NCBI GenBank assembly: GCA_016648135.1
Contig: JADDOH010001988.1
Span: 23,008 to 87,007, forward strand
Direction: 5' to 3'
From: Agrypnia vestita
Lineage: Eukaryota > Arthropoda > Insecta > Trichoptera > Phryganeidae
Length of the DNA stretch: 64,000 nt
The position numbers were made by a program, and so were the translations under genes. This document shows, one piece after another, positions 19,726-30,207 of the stretch (position 1 is the first letter of the stretch; the number at the start of each line of letters is the position of its first letter). The notes under the pieces were generated by a model. It saw only the letters and a program-made list of their open reading frames with translations. It made no database searches and had not been told where the DNA came from.

Positions 19726-20094
19726 ATCCAAGATAATGGTCCCATTGCATATACGACGAAAATGAGTATTTCACTATATTATTGAATGTGCTAATAACAA
19801 AATGAAAGATAATTTACGTTTAAATAGTAAGTATTAAATAAGATATTACACTTTAAAGTTCCCAAAAATGCACCGCATATTTTGACATTTCATAAGCAAT
19901 ATATGAGGTTAGGTTAGGTTAGGTTATAGGTTTGGTTTGTTTAATTTAGATTACGATTATTTTAGTTAGATTAAATTAACAGGATGTTAAATTATACAGT
20001 GAAATACTTATTTTCATTGTACGAACAACGGGACCATCATCTTGGATTATTCCTTATATACATATCATTTTCGTTATTACGTTGCGAAAGAGTT
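19726..20094. other. AT-rich spacer containing an interstitial TTAGG tract; no gene
   Basis: Nothing coding. The only notable sequence is the telomere-like tract at 19907-19926. Confidence 0.45.
19907..19926 (+). repeat. interstitial TTAGG telomere-type repeat
   Basis: GGTTAGGTTAGGTTAGGTTA, four TTAGG units. TTAGG is the usual insect telomere repeat. Too short to indicate a telomere; it can arise by break repair or chance. Confidence 0.7.
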
Positions 20095-20490
20095 ACAAAT
20101 TATCAATAATTACCTTAGACAAGACCGGGAACATCCGACAAGACACGCGGGCACAAAGGAGTTCGGGAAAAGTGCATTTCGCGGATCTCGCGAGGCGGGA
20201 AATGCACAAAAATGCACGGACGCGGGCGCACAGACGGGAAACGCACCCCGAGAGCGGTCGATTTTGAAATATTTTGAGTGCAACGGATGCAGTCTCGGAG
20301 GCTGCGACGGGCCTCCACGCGCGCCGGACCTCTCTCCGCGGCAGTCGGCGGCGGACTGAGGCGGAGTGCATCAGACGCATAAAGTCGGGGGGCCGGGGGC
20401 GGGCCCGGGCTCCCAAGGGATGGGGCAATCGGCGAACAAAAGCGGAACGGCGCACATTGGGTCGAAACCGTAATTTGAGGGACTTGGGGA
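20095..20490. other. GC- and CpG-rich island without recognised gene
   Basis: GC content rises sharply (GGGGGCCGGGGGCGGGCCCG near 20390) with many CpGs against an AT-rich background. Long frames exist on both strands, as happens by chance in GC-rich DNA. The minus frame (20093-20542) is arginine/proline-rich and has no domain. It could be a promoter-type CpG island or a GC-rich piece of a transposon. No TATA box or splice evidence supports a gene. Confidence 0.4.
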
Positions 20491-21137
20491 CCAACTTTCT
20501 TTTTTCTTTATGCGGATGGAAACAGCTCATTAACGTCATCAATAGTTGTCCTATGAAACTTTTTCCTAAACTTTATAGTTTGGGCAAAAAATAAAAGTTT
20601 TGTATTTTTCGTATGGAGCGGATCAAATGAAATTAAATTTCTGCCAAGTGGTGACTGACCCCGCTTTGAAACCTTTTTTTTCTCATACCTCGTCTAGTCT
20701 ACCATCGTTTGATGCTATTAACGTGTACATAAACTTGCAACTCTACCAGATAAATGGATCGAAAAAATAAAAAAACGTATATATTTATAATATTATTTTT
20801 TATTTCCTTAATTTCATTTATGTCAGACTAAATATGAAATAGTGAGTACAAGTATATTATATCACAAATAATCAACAAAAACCCCAACAAAATTAGACTA
20901 AAAACTAACTAAATGAACACTTAATAATACAACAGCAAACTTATTTTTTTGCAATTGTAGATAGTAGTTTTACGATATATACACAGGGTGTACCAGAGCT
21001 AGCAGCGGAAACTTGGCCGGTAGATTCCCGACTATGTTATGAGTCTAAAATGTTCAAGCAACCATGGCCTAATAACAATAGTTATGGAGAGATGCAATAT
21101 CAAAGTCCCTCAAATTACGGTTTCGACCCAGTGTGCG
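20451..21137. repeat. 35-bp inverted repeat pair about 620 bp apart
   Basis: 20451-20485 (CGCACATTGGGTCGAAACCG...) and 21103-21137 are reverse complements with one mismatch. The right copy joins a fold-back arm (20978-21102). The interval may be one TIR element or the product of an inverted duplication; no flanking duplication could be found. Confidence 0.6.
20978..21102 (+). repeat. fold-back element, left-arm fragment
   Basis: Begins TATACACAGGGTGTACCAGA and continues with TTATGAGTCTAAAATGTTCA and ATAGTTATGGAGAGATGC, matching the arms of the fold-back family described at 59144. Truncated where the 35-bp inverted repeat starts. Confidence 0.6.
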
Positions 21138-21223
21138 GCGCGGCGGGCGAGATTTTTGACATTGCACGGCTGGTTTTGAGACGTGCTCACAGCAAATCAG
21201 GTGTCCCGTAACGTGCGGCGTTA

Positions 21224-21533
21224 AGCCATGTATTCACTAGGGGACAAATCGCGAAACATTCCGCGCGGCATGTCGCGTCAACATCTACGCTCATGTTTCG
21301 GGGACAATGACGCGATCATTTGACGTGTACACACCGGGACTCGCATATCTTGTAGCGGAAATGTCACCCGATGAGGTTATGATGACAGCTGCGATATCTC
21401 ATTTGGCGAAAACGGGGTTCCGCGCAATTCGAAATGTTTTTTTGGGGCGCAATTTCAAATTGCAAACGAGGTTTTACCGTAGTAAATTGAATATTATTGA
21501 AAACAAGGTCCTTTTTGCAAATAATTTTTTTTT
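21224..21533 (-). mobile_element. PIF/Harbinger-like element, copy B (reversed, truncated)
   Basis: TTA at 21221-21223 followed by AGCCATGTATTCACTAGGGG. Then comes the sequence that in copies A and C leads to their right end, read in reverse: CGGGGACAATGACGCGATCA, CCGATGAGGTTATGATGAC and GGTTCCGCGCAATTCG. It breaks off at 21533 in a T-run, where another repeat begins. The half that would hold the MADF exon is missing. Confidence 0.7.
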
Positions 21534-21540
21534 TTAAAAA

Positions 21541-21990
21541 AAAGATGTATTTATTGGATAGTTTCGAAGATATAAATCAAAATATCCACACGTTTGACAC
21601 CAGCCTCGCAACATATATACAAAATCAGAAGCATCGGCTGGTAGTGCGCGTCTTCGCTGTGATGGCACTCGCTGGACATTGATTTGTTTATAAACGATGA
21701 TTTTTTGTCCATCGCGCGTGCTGCGCGCGCTCATCGGTTAAATAAAATTGCGCGCGTCGTATTTCCTGCTACGCATTTCCGTCCTTTTTCAGGAAATCGC
21801 TGCCAGATTGCAGGAGAGCGAGAGGAAAGACGTTACACATCAAAAAATATCGCATTCTACCGATTTTTTTACGGCTCGCTCTATAAAATTTTATCGCTCC
21901 ATCCTCGTTAGTGTAGGTACTAAGATTCGTCATGGTTCACTCGCTGCGAGTGTGTCGATCGATTCCATTGGTTCAAGAATTAGTTGATAA
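21541..21990 (+). repeat. dispersed repeat paired with 51180-51545 (inverted)
   Basis: 21541-21860 matches the reverse complement of 51180-51545: TTATTGGATAGTTTCGAAGA, GCTGGACATTGATTTGTTTA, TAAACGATGATTTTTTGTCC, GCGCGTGCT and GATTGCAGGAGAGCGAGAG. The 21865-21990 part is unique. It is GC-richer in the middle. No terminal repeats or coding domain are apparent. Confidence 0.6.
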
Positions 21991-22230
21991 AGGCGCACAC
22001 AGCGCGTTAAACATGCGCATAAATCCAACAAGTGAATAAAAAAAAATTTCTTTTGAAGACATGCTTTTTTAATAATAATAATAAAAGGTCTTTATTTCAG
22101 CTTGTTGAGAATAAATCCTCACCTCGCCATATAGATATTAAAAATAGAAAACCAACAACAGACATACAAGTAGAATAATAAATAAAAACATGTCGCAATT
22201 AAAAATAGAAAGTAAAAAAAAAATTAAAAG

Positions 22231-22772
22231 AAACTAACCCATAAAAACGAAGTTTTTATTATACTCCCTTTCTTTGTAAAATATAACAACAATTAAAGAC
22301 GAATTAAAACATATAACATAACACTAAACTTACAGTAATTTAATATATTTCTAAAATGTCAGATGTTTTGAGCTTTGATAAGCATTTGATAAGCTTTGAT
22401 GCTTTAAAGATTAAATTCTCAAAACATTTGTCAGTCAATTTAGATTTTCGACATTCGTAGTGAAGTACCTATTATGTATACCGACGGAGTAATTCGAATT
22501 TAGAAAATATTCCGCGATACACAAATCAAAGTTTTCTAATGATTCCAATTTGAAAAAATCAATAAAATTTCTAAAAATCCGAAATTATACTACGATTATT
22601 AATTTTTTTAACGAAAATATATTGATAGATCTTCTTGATCGTCGCCACGAGTCTACTTGCCAAGTTTCAGCTAGATTGGATAACGGGAAAAGGGTTAAAA
22701 ATCGATTCAAAGTTTTTTCGACGGCAAGCTGGCAAGCAAGCAGACGCCACGAGTTAAAAGAAAGGAAGTAAA
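22231..22772 (+). mobile_element. ACTCCC-family element, copy 2
   Basis: Begins AAACTAACCCATAAAAACG, then ACTCCCTTTCTTTG and an AT-rich middle nearly identical to copy 1 (GTCAGATGTTTTGAGCTTTG, ACCTATTATGTATACCG). It ends with TTGATCGTCGCCACGAGTC, the conserved core and AAAGAAAGGAAGTAAA. Copies 1 and 2 are the long subtype (about 550 bp). Confidence 0.7.
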
Positions 22773-22941
22773 TAGATAAATACATAAAAAATAATTGAGA
22801 ACAGTCACTGTTGCATAATTAGTGTCCATCTTTTATGCATTGGGGAGTCAAGCCACATAGCTGCTTGCATAATGGAGTTGCTAGACCCCCACATCCTCTT
22901 TCTTGCGCTAGCTATCTTCAGTCGTTCGAGAGCAGCAAAGA

Positions 22942-22987
22942 CATGACTTTTTTTCACCGAATTAACCTTACCCCCCCCCCCCTAATC
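22942..22987 (-). mobile_element. terminal fragment of the TTAA element family (as 1360-2284)
   Basis: On the minus strand this reads a G-run, GTAAGGTTAATTCG and then AAAAAAAG(T)CATG, matching the left end of the 1360-2284 element. The flank reads TTAG instead of TTAA, and the C-run is longer here. Only about 45 bases can be aligned. Confidence 0.5.
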
Positions 22988-23144
22988 ACAAATTACCTAT
23001 TATTGCAAGATGACGATGGGTTGTAGAACAAAAATTTACAGGTTGTTTTACATTTATTACATTTTTGCAAAATTTTGCAACGCTATTTTTTAATCTGCAC
23101 TACTTCGCAATACATCACTCGTGTATGAACACTTTAATATCGCT

Positions 23145-23290
23145 GGGTAACGCGTTGTAGAACATTCAATCTCGCACAGTTAGGTACTTCGCTCGATAAG
23201 CCGCTTCGCAATACACGACTGGCCACCCTGGGCGTCGTCTCGCGTCTCACGGCCGACTTCGCAGTGAATCGAACCGTTAAACACGACGAC
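23145..23290 (+). repeat. GC-rich repeat paired with 40190-40385
   Basis: Shared with 40190-40385: TATCGCTGGGTAAC, TTAGGTACTTCGCT, CTGGCCACCCTGG and GCCGACTTCGCA. The spacing is similar in both, but about 60 extra bases lie in the second. The downstream 23290-23480 in this copy has leader-like sequence without domain. An LTR origin is possible but no termini were found. Confidence 0.5.
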
Positions 23291-23567
23291 AGAACTCTCA
23301 GAATGCTGTTTTTTTCTTGCTTCCTAGATCATTCCAGTGTTTAGGAGAAGGTCCTTGTCGTTTCTCGGTTATTCTAGGAGTTTCTAGACGTTTTCTAAAG
23401 GTTGTGAATAATTGTAAAACTTTCTATATCCTGTGATGGCGTTGTGACTAGTGACATTACCAGGGGTTCGGACAGTAAATTCTTTTTAGCATCTCGTTAC
23501 AATACATATTCATTTGCTACTCAATGTTTTCACAATTGCACGCTGTACTAATTCTAATCGGAAAAAA

Positions 23568-23964
23568 AGTAACCCATAAAAACCAAGTTTTTATTATACT
23601 CCCTTTCTCATTTACTAGTGGAAACTGGTTAGACGCTTAACCTACGCGTCGGTCGAGCGACGCTACGAAAGGGAGTAATAAAAGATTTCCAAAAATCCAA
23701 AATTATACTATAATCAGGTTCCGTGTCTACCAGACGCGTTGAAATATTTTCATACAACTTAGTAAGTTGTATGAAAAAACCATTAAAAATTTGAAAAATC
23801 CAAAATTTTTTTTTTTTAACGAAATCTATATTTTTAATCTTCTTGATCGTCGCCACGAGTCTGCTTGCAAAGTTTCAGCTCGATTGGATCACGGGAAAAG
23901 GGTTGAAAATCGATCTAAAGTTTTTTCTTCAAGCAAGCAGACGCCACAGATAAAGGGAGTAAAA
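23568..23964 (+). mobile_element. ACTCCC-family element, copy 3 (short subtype)
   Basis: Begins GTAACCCATAAAAACC, ACTCCCTTTCTCATTTACTA. After about 50 bases an internal inverted partner CGAAAGGGAGTAATAAAA closes a first module (as in copy 8). A palindrome TACAACTTAGTAAGTTGTA follows near 23755, then the conserved core and GACGCCACAGATAAAGGGAG. About 397 bp. Confidence 0.7.
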
Positions 23965-24044
23965 ATGACCAAATGTAGAACTTCTATCAGAGCAAAAAAT
24001 AACCGTCATAGATAGTTTCGCCGTGAGAGCAACATCAAAGCTGA

Positions 24045-24226
24045 TCAAAAATCCAAAAATGTATTAATTTTTTTTCAACGAAAATTTGATAGATCTTCCT
24101 GGTCATCGCCACGAGTCTGCTTGCAAAGTTTCAGCTCGATTGGATCACGGGAAAAGGGCTAAAAATCGATCCAAAAATTTTTTCGTCAAGCAAGCAGACG
24201 CCACGAGTTACTATAAAGTGAGTAAT
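24045..24226 (+). mobile_element. ACTCCC-family element, copy 4 (3' half only)
   Basis: Holds only the conserved part: ATCGCCACGAGTCTGCTTGC, the core with GATTGGATCACGGGAAAAGG, and GCAAGCAGACGCCACGAG followed by AAAGTGAGTAA. It lies 80 bases after copy 3 in the same orientation, so it may be part of a tandem arrangement. Confidence 0.6.
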
Positions 24227-25172
24227 AATCACGCACGTTACGAATTAACTTTTAAATAAAGACATAGCTCTGCTACCGTATCCTGGTTTCGCGTCGAGGC
24301 CGGGACACGGTGCCACTGACCCTCGCTGGTGGAAGTAGGGGTGGAGGGGGGGGGTAACCACAGCTGCGGGGGTGAGACAGGGGGAGGTCACAGCGCAGCA
24401 CCTGGAGATGAGTCTCGCCTGTGCAGAGATATCCTCGCCTCGGATATGGACCAGACCCGGTGCAACAGATTCAAGTTGACGGTCATGCACATTTGCCACA
24501 CTTTTTATAATTTCTAAAATTTCTTAAACCTTGTCAATTAGTCAGTAGAAAATTCAGAAAAGTTATTGAAATTCAAATTTTTAGATATAAATGTAAACAT
24601 ATTCTCGAAGCTCATTCCAACTTTTTGAATAGTACGTAACTATTACATGTGGGGTGTAAAAGCAAAGGAAGCAATATCCAAAAAAAATAAATTGCATGCA
24701 GTCATCGAGCATTACTAATTTATAATGTGCTGAATTCTAGATAAGACTTAAAATTTATAAGAAACAAGATCGACTAGTCAGTAGCTATTTGTTGTTTCGT
24801 AAACATCTTGATTGGACGTAGTTATGCAGAAAGCATCCAACCTACAAAGTGCTAAAAATGAGTCGGACAGCTCAATACAACATCTTTATACTGCTGAAAC
24901 ATCCAAGCTCTTAGTGATGTGGTTTATCCTAAATTTAATATTTTTAACTCTAAAACTAAAAAAAAATGGTTCGACTGTTTTCTGCGGCTTCAAATTTACA
25001 AAATCTTGGAAAACAAAAATATTAGCATAAAACATCAATGTCTTATATACAAGAACACATTGTTACTGTGAAGTTGCAATGTTTTAGAACAAAGTTCTGA
25101 GAAGTTCAAAACCAAATTTATTAATGAATTAGAAAGACATTCAGAAAATCAAATCTACGAAATATTATATTT
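24227..25172. other. no gene; one short dispersed repeat
   Basis: 24300-24420 is G-rich (GGAGGGGGGGGGTAACC). 24640-24720 is a reverse copy of a module seen at 50305-50380 and 50510-50600 (GATATTGCTGCCTTTGCTTT complement, with GACTGCATTC). Frames here are short and unrecognised. Confidence 0.4.
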
Positions 25173-25248
25173 GGCTGCTACCGGGATTCGAACCACGGAT
25201 CTCCTCCTATCCGGGGCAGACGCGTTATCCAACAACGCTATAGCGGCC
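25173..25248 (-). tRNA. tRNA-like sequence resembling tRNA-Arg (CCG), probably pseudogene or SINE head
   Basis: On the minus strand: GGCCGCT ... AGCAGCC pair as an acceptor stem with one mismatch. A D-arm AGCGTTGTTGGATAACGC, a putative anticodon loop CCCCGGA (anticodon CCG) and a T-arm GTGGTTCGAATCC follow in order. The anticodon stem is imperfect (TCTGC against TAGGA), and the T-stem has a mismatch. The order and spacing are those of a tRNA, 76 bases. A functional gene is unlikely; covariance scoring would decide. Confidence 0.5.
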
Positions 25249-25489
25249 TCCTACATTTCAGTGAATATATTGACCGTAAGTCTCAGCCGCCTGAGAACCT
25301 ACATAGAAAAAAATAATAACTGTTTTTCGTATATTTAGACATACCTGTAATATGCGCCATATTTTCGTAAATAAAAGTTTCTTCTTATAATTACATTAAA
25401 AATATGTATTAAAAAATATCTCTACAATGAGCCCTATGCAAAAAAAAAAATATATAATAATGAATTAAATATCGTCGTATTAGGTTTCG

Positions 25490-25685
25490 GTAAGTTCAAG
25501 TTTTTGAAGCCATTTTCTCAGCTCAATTTTTTTTGGGTGGGTTTGGTTTGCATATAACTATTGTTGTCCAATTGCTCCTTAATTTTAATACTAACGTTTT
25601 TAAATATTTTACCTATAAAAAAACTATTACTATCATTACAAATTAATTTATAAGCCCCCTGCTGAAACATGTTAATTATTCTCGT
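25490..25685 (-). pseudogene. Penelope-like GIY-YIG fragment, minus strand
   Basis: Minus-strand frame from about 25683: MFQQGAYKLICNDSNSFFIG, then KIFKNVSIKIKEQLDNNSYM. It aligns by eye with the plus-strand copy at 30548 (GVYNLKCNDCPSFYIGKTSR). The GIY-like 'GAY', the 'YIG' (here FIG) and the arginine/lysine before 'IKE' are present, but the second cysteine of CNDC is serine. It is short, with stops on both sides. Confidence 0.6.
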
Positions 25686-25699
25686 ATGGGGTGGCCGTT

Positions 25700-26884
25700 A
25701 TCCGGCTCCCACTGTTTATGAAAGTTGTGTAAAATATCTTTATGGATCGTTTTTAGTCAGTTTTAATTTGAGCGAAGATTACAATGGAGTGATCGGATAT
25801 GCAGTTCTCTCCGTGCCTCAGCTGATAAGGCCTGACTAAGGCCGCTGAAGGTGTCTGTAGACAGCTGAGCGCGGTGTGTGACGTCACGGTGTTGCGTAGG
25901 TGTCGTGTGGTCCGCGAAGCGTGGATGAGAATGATGGTTGATGGCAGACGCAGAGTTGGTTGTTGTTTACCAAAGCTATATTCATTTCTTTAGGTGGATT
26001 CGGGGATTTTTTTTTATTGAAACGGAAGTTACGCACGCAGCATGTAGCGGAAATGCGATACCCGAACTAACGACGCCACATTCAAATCTTGTCAGTTGTA
26101 AGATTCTGTTTACATGCGAGTCACGGATGCTTCGATCGTTTTTTGTGAACATTTTTATTTGTCACCGTACCAAAAACGAATTAAAATGATATTCGAGAAA
26201 TTATTTATTGCAAAACGACTTAATTGTCAGATATTTTGTTTTCAAAACAAAAAACACATTCATTTTTTTTTATATACTGCCTATGCTTGTGTTTATTTGG
26301 TAATGAATACGTATTAAACATGTAATAATCATGTGACCAATAATCTTCTCTGACTCAAAGGATAATCATAATCGGTCCGCTCTACATATACATCTATAAC
26401 GACAAAATTCTTACAGTTTTTAAAATATTTTAAATTTGGGATTTAACATACCACTAGTAATATCTGTTGATGGATAGCTTAACTAATTTGTAAAAGGATA
26501 CAGTGAACGGTACCCACTGTTTACCCAGGACCGTTCTAAGAGCAAAAGCTTCCATATCGGTCCTACTCAATCGACACCAGGTTGATATTTGTTTCAACAG
26601 GACCGTGCTGCACCGGTCAAAAGTCTTTATTTAAAAGAAGAAAAAAAAACATATCATTATACATAAAAAAATAATAGTATAAAAGAAAATACAATAAGAA
26701 ACGAAAGTAAATACGATAATGCAAAATATAAAGGCAGAAAGAAAACAGTATACATATTATAAAGTAATAAAACTTTATTATTTATGACTATGTAATACGC
26801 AAAAGGATACAGTGCCAAACATTGATCTGAGCATTGACGCATTATATATAATATAGTTATATATAATATAGTTATAATATACGT
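25700..26884. other. no gene; repeat block 26507-26600
   Basis: 25700-25930 is moderately GC-rich with a palindromic TGACGTCA (about 25880). 26507-26600 (GGTACCCACTGTTTACCCAG, GACCGTTCTAAGAGC, ATATCGGTCCTACTC) is a diverged copy of 45660-45785. The rest is AT-rich. The frames in 25938-26317 show no domain. Confidence 0.45.
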
Positions 26885-27170
26885 TATTCCCATACTAGCC
26901 GGCTTTCATATGGAGCAAATATCGCATTGAAAGAGACAACAAATCTTATTTCACAAACGCTCTGCGTGTAGACAGAGAAATCATGTAATTTGAAGTAACG
27001 GTGACTAAAATAACACACTCATTCTTACAATAGTGTACGATACTCTGTTCCTTTTTCCGCGTAGCGTCGCGCCCGATCACAAAGAAGGCCCGTTCGATAA
27101 CGAATGCAAGTAAGGCAATTACCTTACTTTAGAGTTGCCGAGATTTTACGCTTGTAACGTATCTACAGTT
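26885..27170 (-). repeat. dispersed repeat paired with 42905-43200, target of a retroposon
   Basis: Reverse complement of 42905-43200: CTGTAGATACGTTACAAGCG, CCTTACTTGCATTCGTTATC, GAACGGACCTTCTTTGTGAT and AATGCGATATTTGC. The T-run of the reverse-strand retroposon begins exactly after CTGTAGATACGTTAC, so 42895-42920 serves as the empty target. Confidence 0.65.
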
Positions 27171-28276
27171 TTTTTTTTTGTTACAAGTTACTAATAACTG
27201 CCACACTAGGTGAAAAACCTGTTCTGTGGCAGTTATTCTCATATGATATTTATGTAACATTAACAAATGACAATTAAAGAAAGTATAAACGTAAGAATGA
27301 AAATAGATCAATAATAATAAAGTAAATCATAGGAATACCCAAATATAAAAGAAAATAAAAAGAAAATACACATACAAAATTAAGATAAGAATTTAAGTAG
27401 TTACAAAAATAAATATTATATTAAAGTATACTATAAATTATATAAATCAGTTTTTGCCAACTCAGAGGTCAAGGGCGGATCACTTCTTCAGCATACCTTC
27501 TACCCGATATTTTTATAAACTTAGTATTATGATGTTTAAAAGGTTTGTTATTTATTTTAAGAGTATTAAAAGAGTTATTTCTTTAGTTTAATTAGGTAAC
27601 TTGTTAAAAACAAGCGGGACAATGAAATTAAAGACGTTTTCCTTTTAGGTACCTCGAAATTAATTGTATTTGCGAGCCTCGTAACCCGTGTTTGTTGTGT
27701 ACGATTAAAATTTACCTTGTCCTTGTGGAATTTTACAAGTACGGCTTTAAGGTATAATTGTCTCGGGTCAAGAACGTTAAACATTCCAAACAAATCATCT
27801 GAAGGAAACATTCTCGATTTCTTGGTGATTACGCGAATGACGCATTTTTGTGATTTCGTCAGCGGATCCATGACTGATCTGACACACCCTCCCCATCCAA
27901 TTATGCCATAGGATAATAGGGATTGAGTGATGGAATAATATATAGTCCTGAGGGATACAATATCTACCACATTTCTCAGACTTCTATATATGTATCCCGT
28001 TTTCCTAACCTTATTAGAGAGATCTTGTATGTGTCCCTGCCAATTGAGTTTGTTGTCAATTATACTCGTAATTCTTAGGTATTTTATATCACATGCTTTT
28101 TCAAGACATATACAGTTGCATCTATTTGGTAAACTACAGCTGTGTAACTGTATTGGATAATTTATGATGTCTTTAGGTTGACCAGCTTCTGTTGGACTGA
28201 ATGTTAGGTACTTAGTTTTTTCAATGTTCAGTGAAAGTAAATTTCCCCTCCCCATCCAATTATGCCATAGGATAAT
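27171..28276 (-). mobile_element. non-LTR retrotransposon (family A), minus strand, 5'-truncated
   Basis: From poly(T) at 27171 (its poly(A) tail) through the 3' UTR shared with 1000-1187 to the RT thumb region, ending at 28276. Its 5' end is a 30-bp duplicate (28247-28276) of an internal segment (27888-27917), suggesting template jumping during insertion. Upstream lies unrelated sequence. Confidence 0.8.
27575..28255 (-). pseudogene. non-LTR ORF2 fragment (RT thumb to C-terminus)
   Basis: A 226-codon frame. It contains LLSLNIEKTKYLTFSP, the segment after the RT active site, then DIKYLRITSIIDNKLNWQGH (the 'LGI.ID..L.W..H' block), RSLRNVVDIVSLRTIYYSIT, SLLSYGIIGWGG, and FNVLDPRQLYLKAVLVKFHK. 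It matches family A at 550-912. After FEVPKRKTS the reading frame is lost because about 14-16 bases present in the other copy are missing; the last 20 residues are out of phase. No YADD box is included. The first residues (MGRG) derive from the 30-bp junction duplicate. Confidence 0.75.
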
Positions 28277-28403
28277 TATGTTATATCATTGGATCTGAGA
28301 GTTTTTTTTCCCACCGATCCGTCTCCAACGGGCGACACCGGGTCCGAAGAGGACAGACGCCGATTGATCGGCACTGATGACTTTAGAAACTGGTGTGAAC
28401 TAT

Positions 28404-29079
28404 GCGCTTGTTCAGACACAACGGGAACCGTTCAGTTTCAGAATCGCGTTTCAAAACACGCGATTTGTGTCATCTGTTCACACAGCCGCGGTTAAAAAAC
28501 GATTTGTGCGCGCGAAAATAAACGTCAGTTTGACAGTTCTGGTGCCGTTCCCCATCTTTGAATATCGGAGATATATTCGCTATTACTTTGTTAACGACGG
28601 CCGTGTTCCATGGCAAGACACATAAATATCATTCTGTCAGTTCATTTTAGGTGAATAAATACCTACTTCTCTAAAATACTCTTTTTTTCCATCATTTCCA
28701 AATACCTCCACCAACTCCTGACAAGCTTGGTTCTTGGTATTTGAGTAAGCCTCACACTGAAGATCACATATTACAGGTCTTTTCTCCACTTCATTAATAA
28801 AAAGTTCAGTGTCAAAGCGATCCATAACCATAGAAAAGAGAATATAATCCACGCGTGCTCCTGTTGTGACATGGAACCGTGCGGTGCCCGCAACGCGACT
28901 GAACGCTCTCGTAAGGCCCCATAGTAATAGGATCGTGCGGGTCTATTTTCTAGCGGTTGGGTTGCGGGCACCGCAGCGGTTGTGTCTGAACGATCACATA
29001 CAAACCTAGGTAAATGAGACCCGCACGGATCTCACGCGATTCTGAAACGGCACGGTTCCCGCTGTGTCTGAACAAGCGC
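28404..29079. mobile_element. TIR element with 3-bp TAT flanks and MADF exon (Harbinger-like)
   Basis: 676 bp, flanked by TAT at 28401-28403 and 29080-29082. The long inverted ends start GCGCTTGTTCAGACACA and continue, with a few mismatches, through GGGAACCGT and GTTTCAGAATCGCG (about 45 bp). A 3-bp duplication and an internal MADF exon on the minus strand suggest a PIF/Harbinger relative. The TIR is unrelated to the AGCCATG family at 4272. No DDE transposase is present. A similar subterminal phrase (TTTCAAAACGCGCGATTTG) is at about 4050-4090. Confidence 0.65.
28637..28852 (-). pseudogene. MADF domain exon remnant in the 28404 element
   Basis: Frame MDYILFSMVMDRFDTELFIN, then EVEKRPVICDLQCEAYSNTK, NQACQELVEVFGNDGKKEYF. 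The pattern 'LI.EVEKRP.(L)WD....YSN...K...W.E' is the MADF (Adf-1-type Myb/SANT-like) DNA-binding fold. Two conserved tryptophans appear as cysteine (VICD and QACQE), each a single-base change from TGG. The frame ends soon after helix 3, as expected for a first exon. It probably encoded the DNA-binding partner protein of a Harbinger element. No intact gene remains. Confidence 0.6.
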
Positions 29080-29082
29080 TAT

Positions 29083-29425
29083 ATCGTTGCAACGAACGGG
29101 TCTCGTTGACCCATTTTTCGTCGTACGCCGAAACGCGTTTCCGGGACGAATCGGAGGCCGTGCTCTCCTGTCGGGACGTGGAATCAGCTGCTCCCGCGCG
29201 CGGGTCAGGCCTCCCTCCCCTCCCCCACCCGCTCCCCGGCCGCTGGATGCACCGTCGCCATGGCTACCGCTGGGGCAGGCGGCGCTATCTGGGTCACGCT
29301 GCCCTTTGTGACGATCGGCCCTGATGACGCGTTACCGGACGCTTCCCGAGGGAGGCGCCCTTGGCACCAGAACCGAGCCCTGACGAAGGGCGCAGCTTCG
29401 CGTCTGAAGCATTAAAAGAATCCTA
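29083..29425. other. GC-rich, proline-rich chance frames; no gene
   Basis: A GC-rich patch (CCTCCCTCCCCTCCCCCACC near 29210) gives overlapping frames in two phases, neither with a domain. A phrase TGACGAAGGGCGCAGCTTCG with following GTCTGAAGC lies near 29380; it is faintly hammerhead-like but lacks the core. Confidence 0.4.
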
Positions 29426-30207
29426 TACTCGAACCATCGCAAGATGGCATTTTTGACAGATCGTAATAGTGTTGCGATACACTTAAAATCATCGACGAAA
29501 AAATTCGGTCGAAAAAAAAATTCGTCGCACGGTGTGAGTTGAGAAGGTCTTTGTACATAAAAAAGGTTATAGAAGAATAATAAAACACATTTCACAAAGT
29601 CCAAATTAACGAGCAGGGGTCCAAATATAAAAGTATCAATGTCCAAAATCTAAAGCCGGGTAAAAAATAATATCGTAATCACAGCGTGCACTCATTCGTT
29701 CTTTCCGTAACAACGTTAAAACAAAACTGTCAAAACCTTAGAGTATCTACAATATATAGAGGGATAATAAAGCATTTTACCAAACCTTTATACGTGGTAA
29801 AATAGAGCTTACTCAGTTTTAACAATATGGCGACACATGAGAGAAAAAGAGACAAAAAAACATCAGCCGATCTGATCCGTCTTTTATTGTTTTGTAGCCG
29901 TTTTCTTTGCCCTCTAATAAAGCCATAGAAAAAGATCATATTTAGAGGGCACAATCGATCTGTCAGATTTGTTGTGTTATTTTGGATACTTATTCTGCGT
30001 ATTCTACGCATATTATACAGGCAATCAATATCCTATAACATTTTGAATCATTTCGTTCATTCCATATTTAATGTTGGTGGACATCACTACTCTGGCGTTC
30101 GCGCAATAAAGTATAGCGTTTGTCCTCCAATGTTTAGCTGTCATTAATTACGAAAATTCATGTAAGTCTAAACGTCAAAAGTGCCATCATACAGTGGCCG
30201 TACTGTA
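29426..30207. mobile_element. Tc1/mariner-IS630-like element, copy 2 (non-autonomous)
   Basis: Ends as in 7171-7994: TA then TACTCGAACCATCGCAAGAT at the left, and GTGGCCGTACTGTA at the right. The left 170 bases and the right 165 bases match copy 1 closely, but the middle (about 29600-30045) is different and contains no transposase. So this is a derivative with a replaced interior. Confidence 0.65.

Noticed and set aside
19907..19926. TTAGG tract as telomere or telomere-specific retroposon site
   Set aside because: Only four units in ordinary AT-rich sequence.
20093..20542. 149-codon minus-strand frame in a GC-rich island
   Set aside because: Arginine/proline-rich with open frames on both strands, as expected by chance in GC-rich DNA; no domain or start context.
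25875..25890. TGACGTCA as a functional cAMP-response element
   Set aside because: An 8-bp palindrome occurs by chance at this scale and no gene is adjacent.
29064..29324. Overlapping GC-rich frames as a gene
   Set aside because: Two phases are open at once and the protein is low-complexity; it starts in the TIR of the 28404 element.
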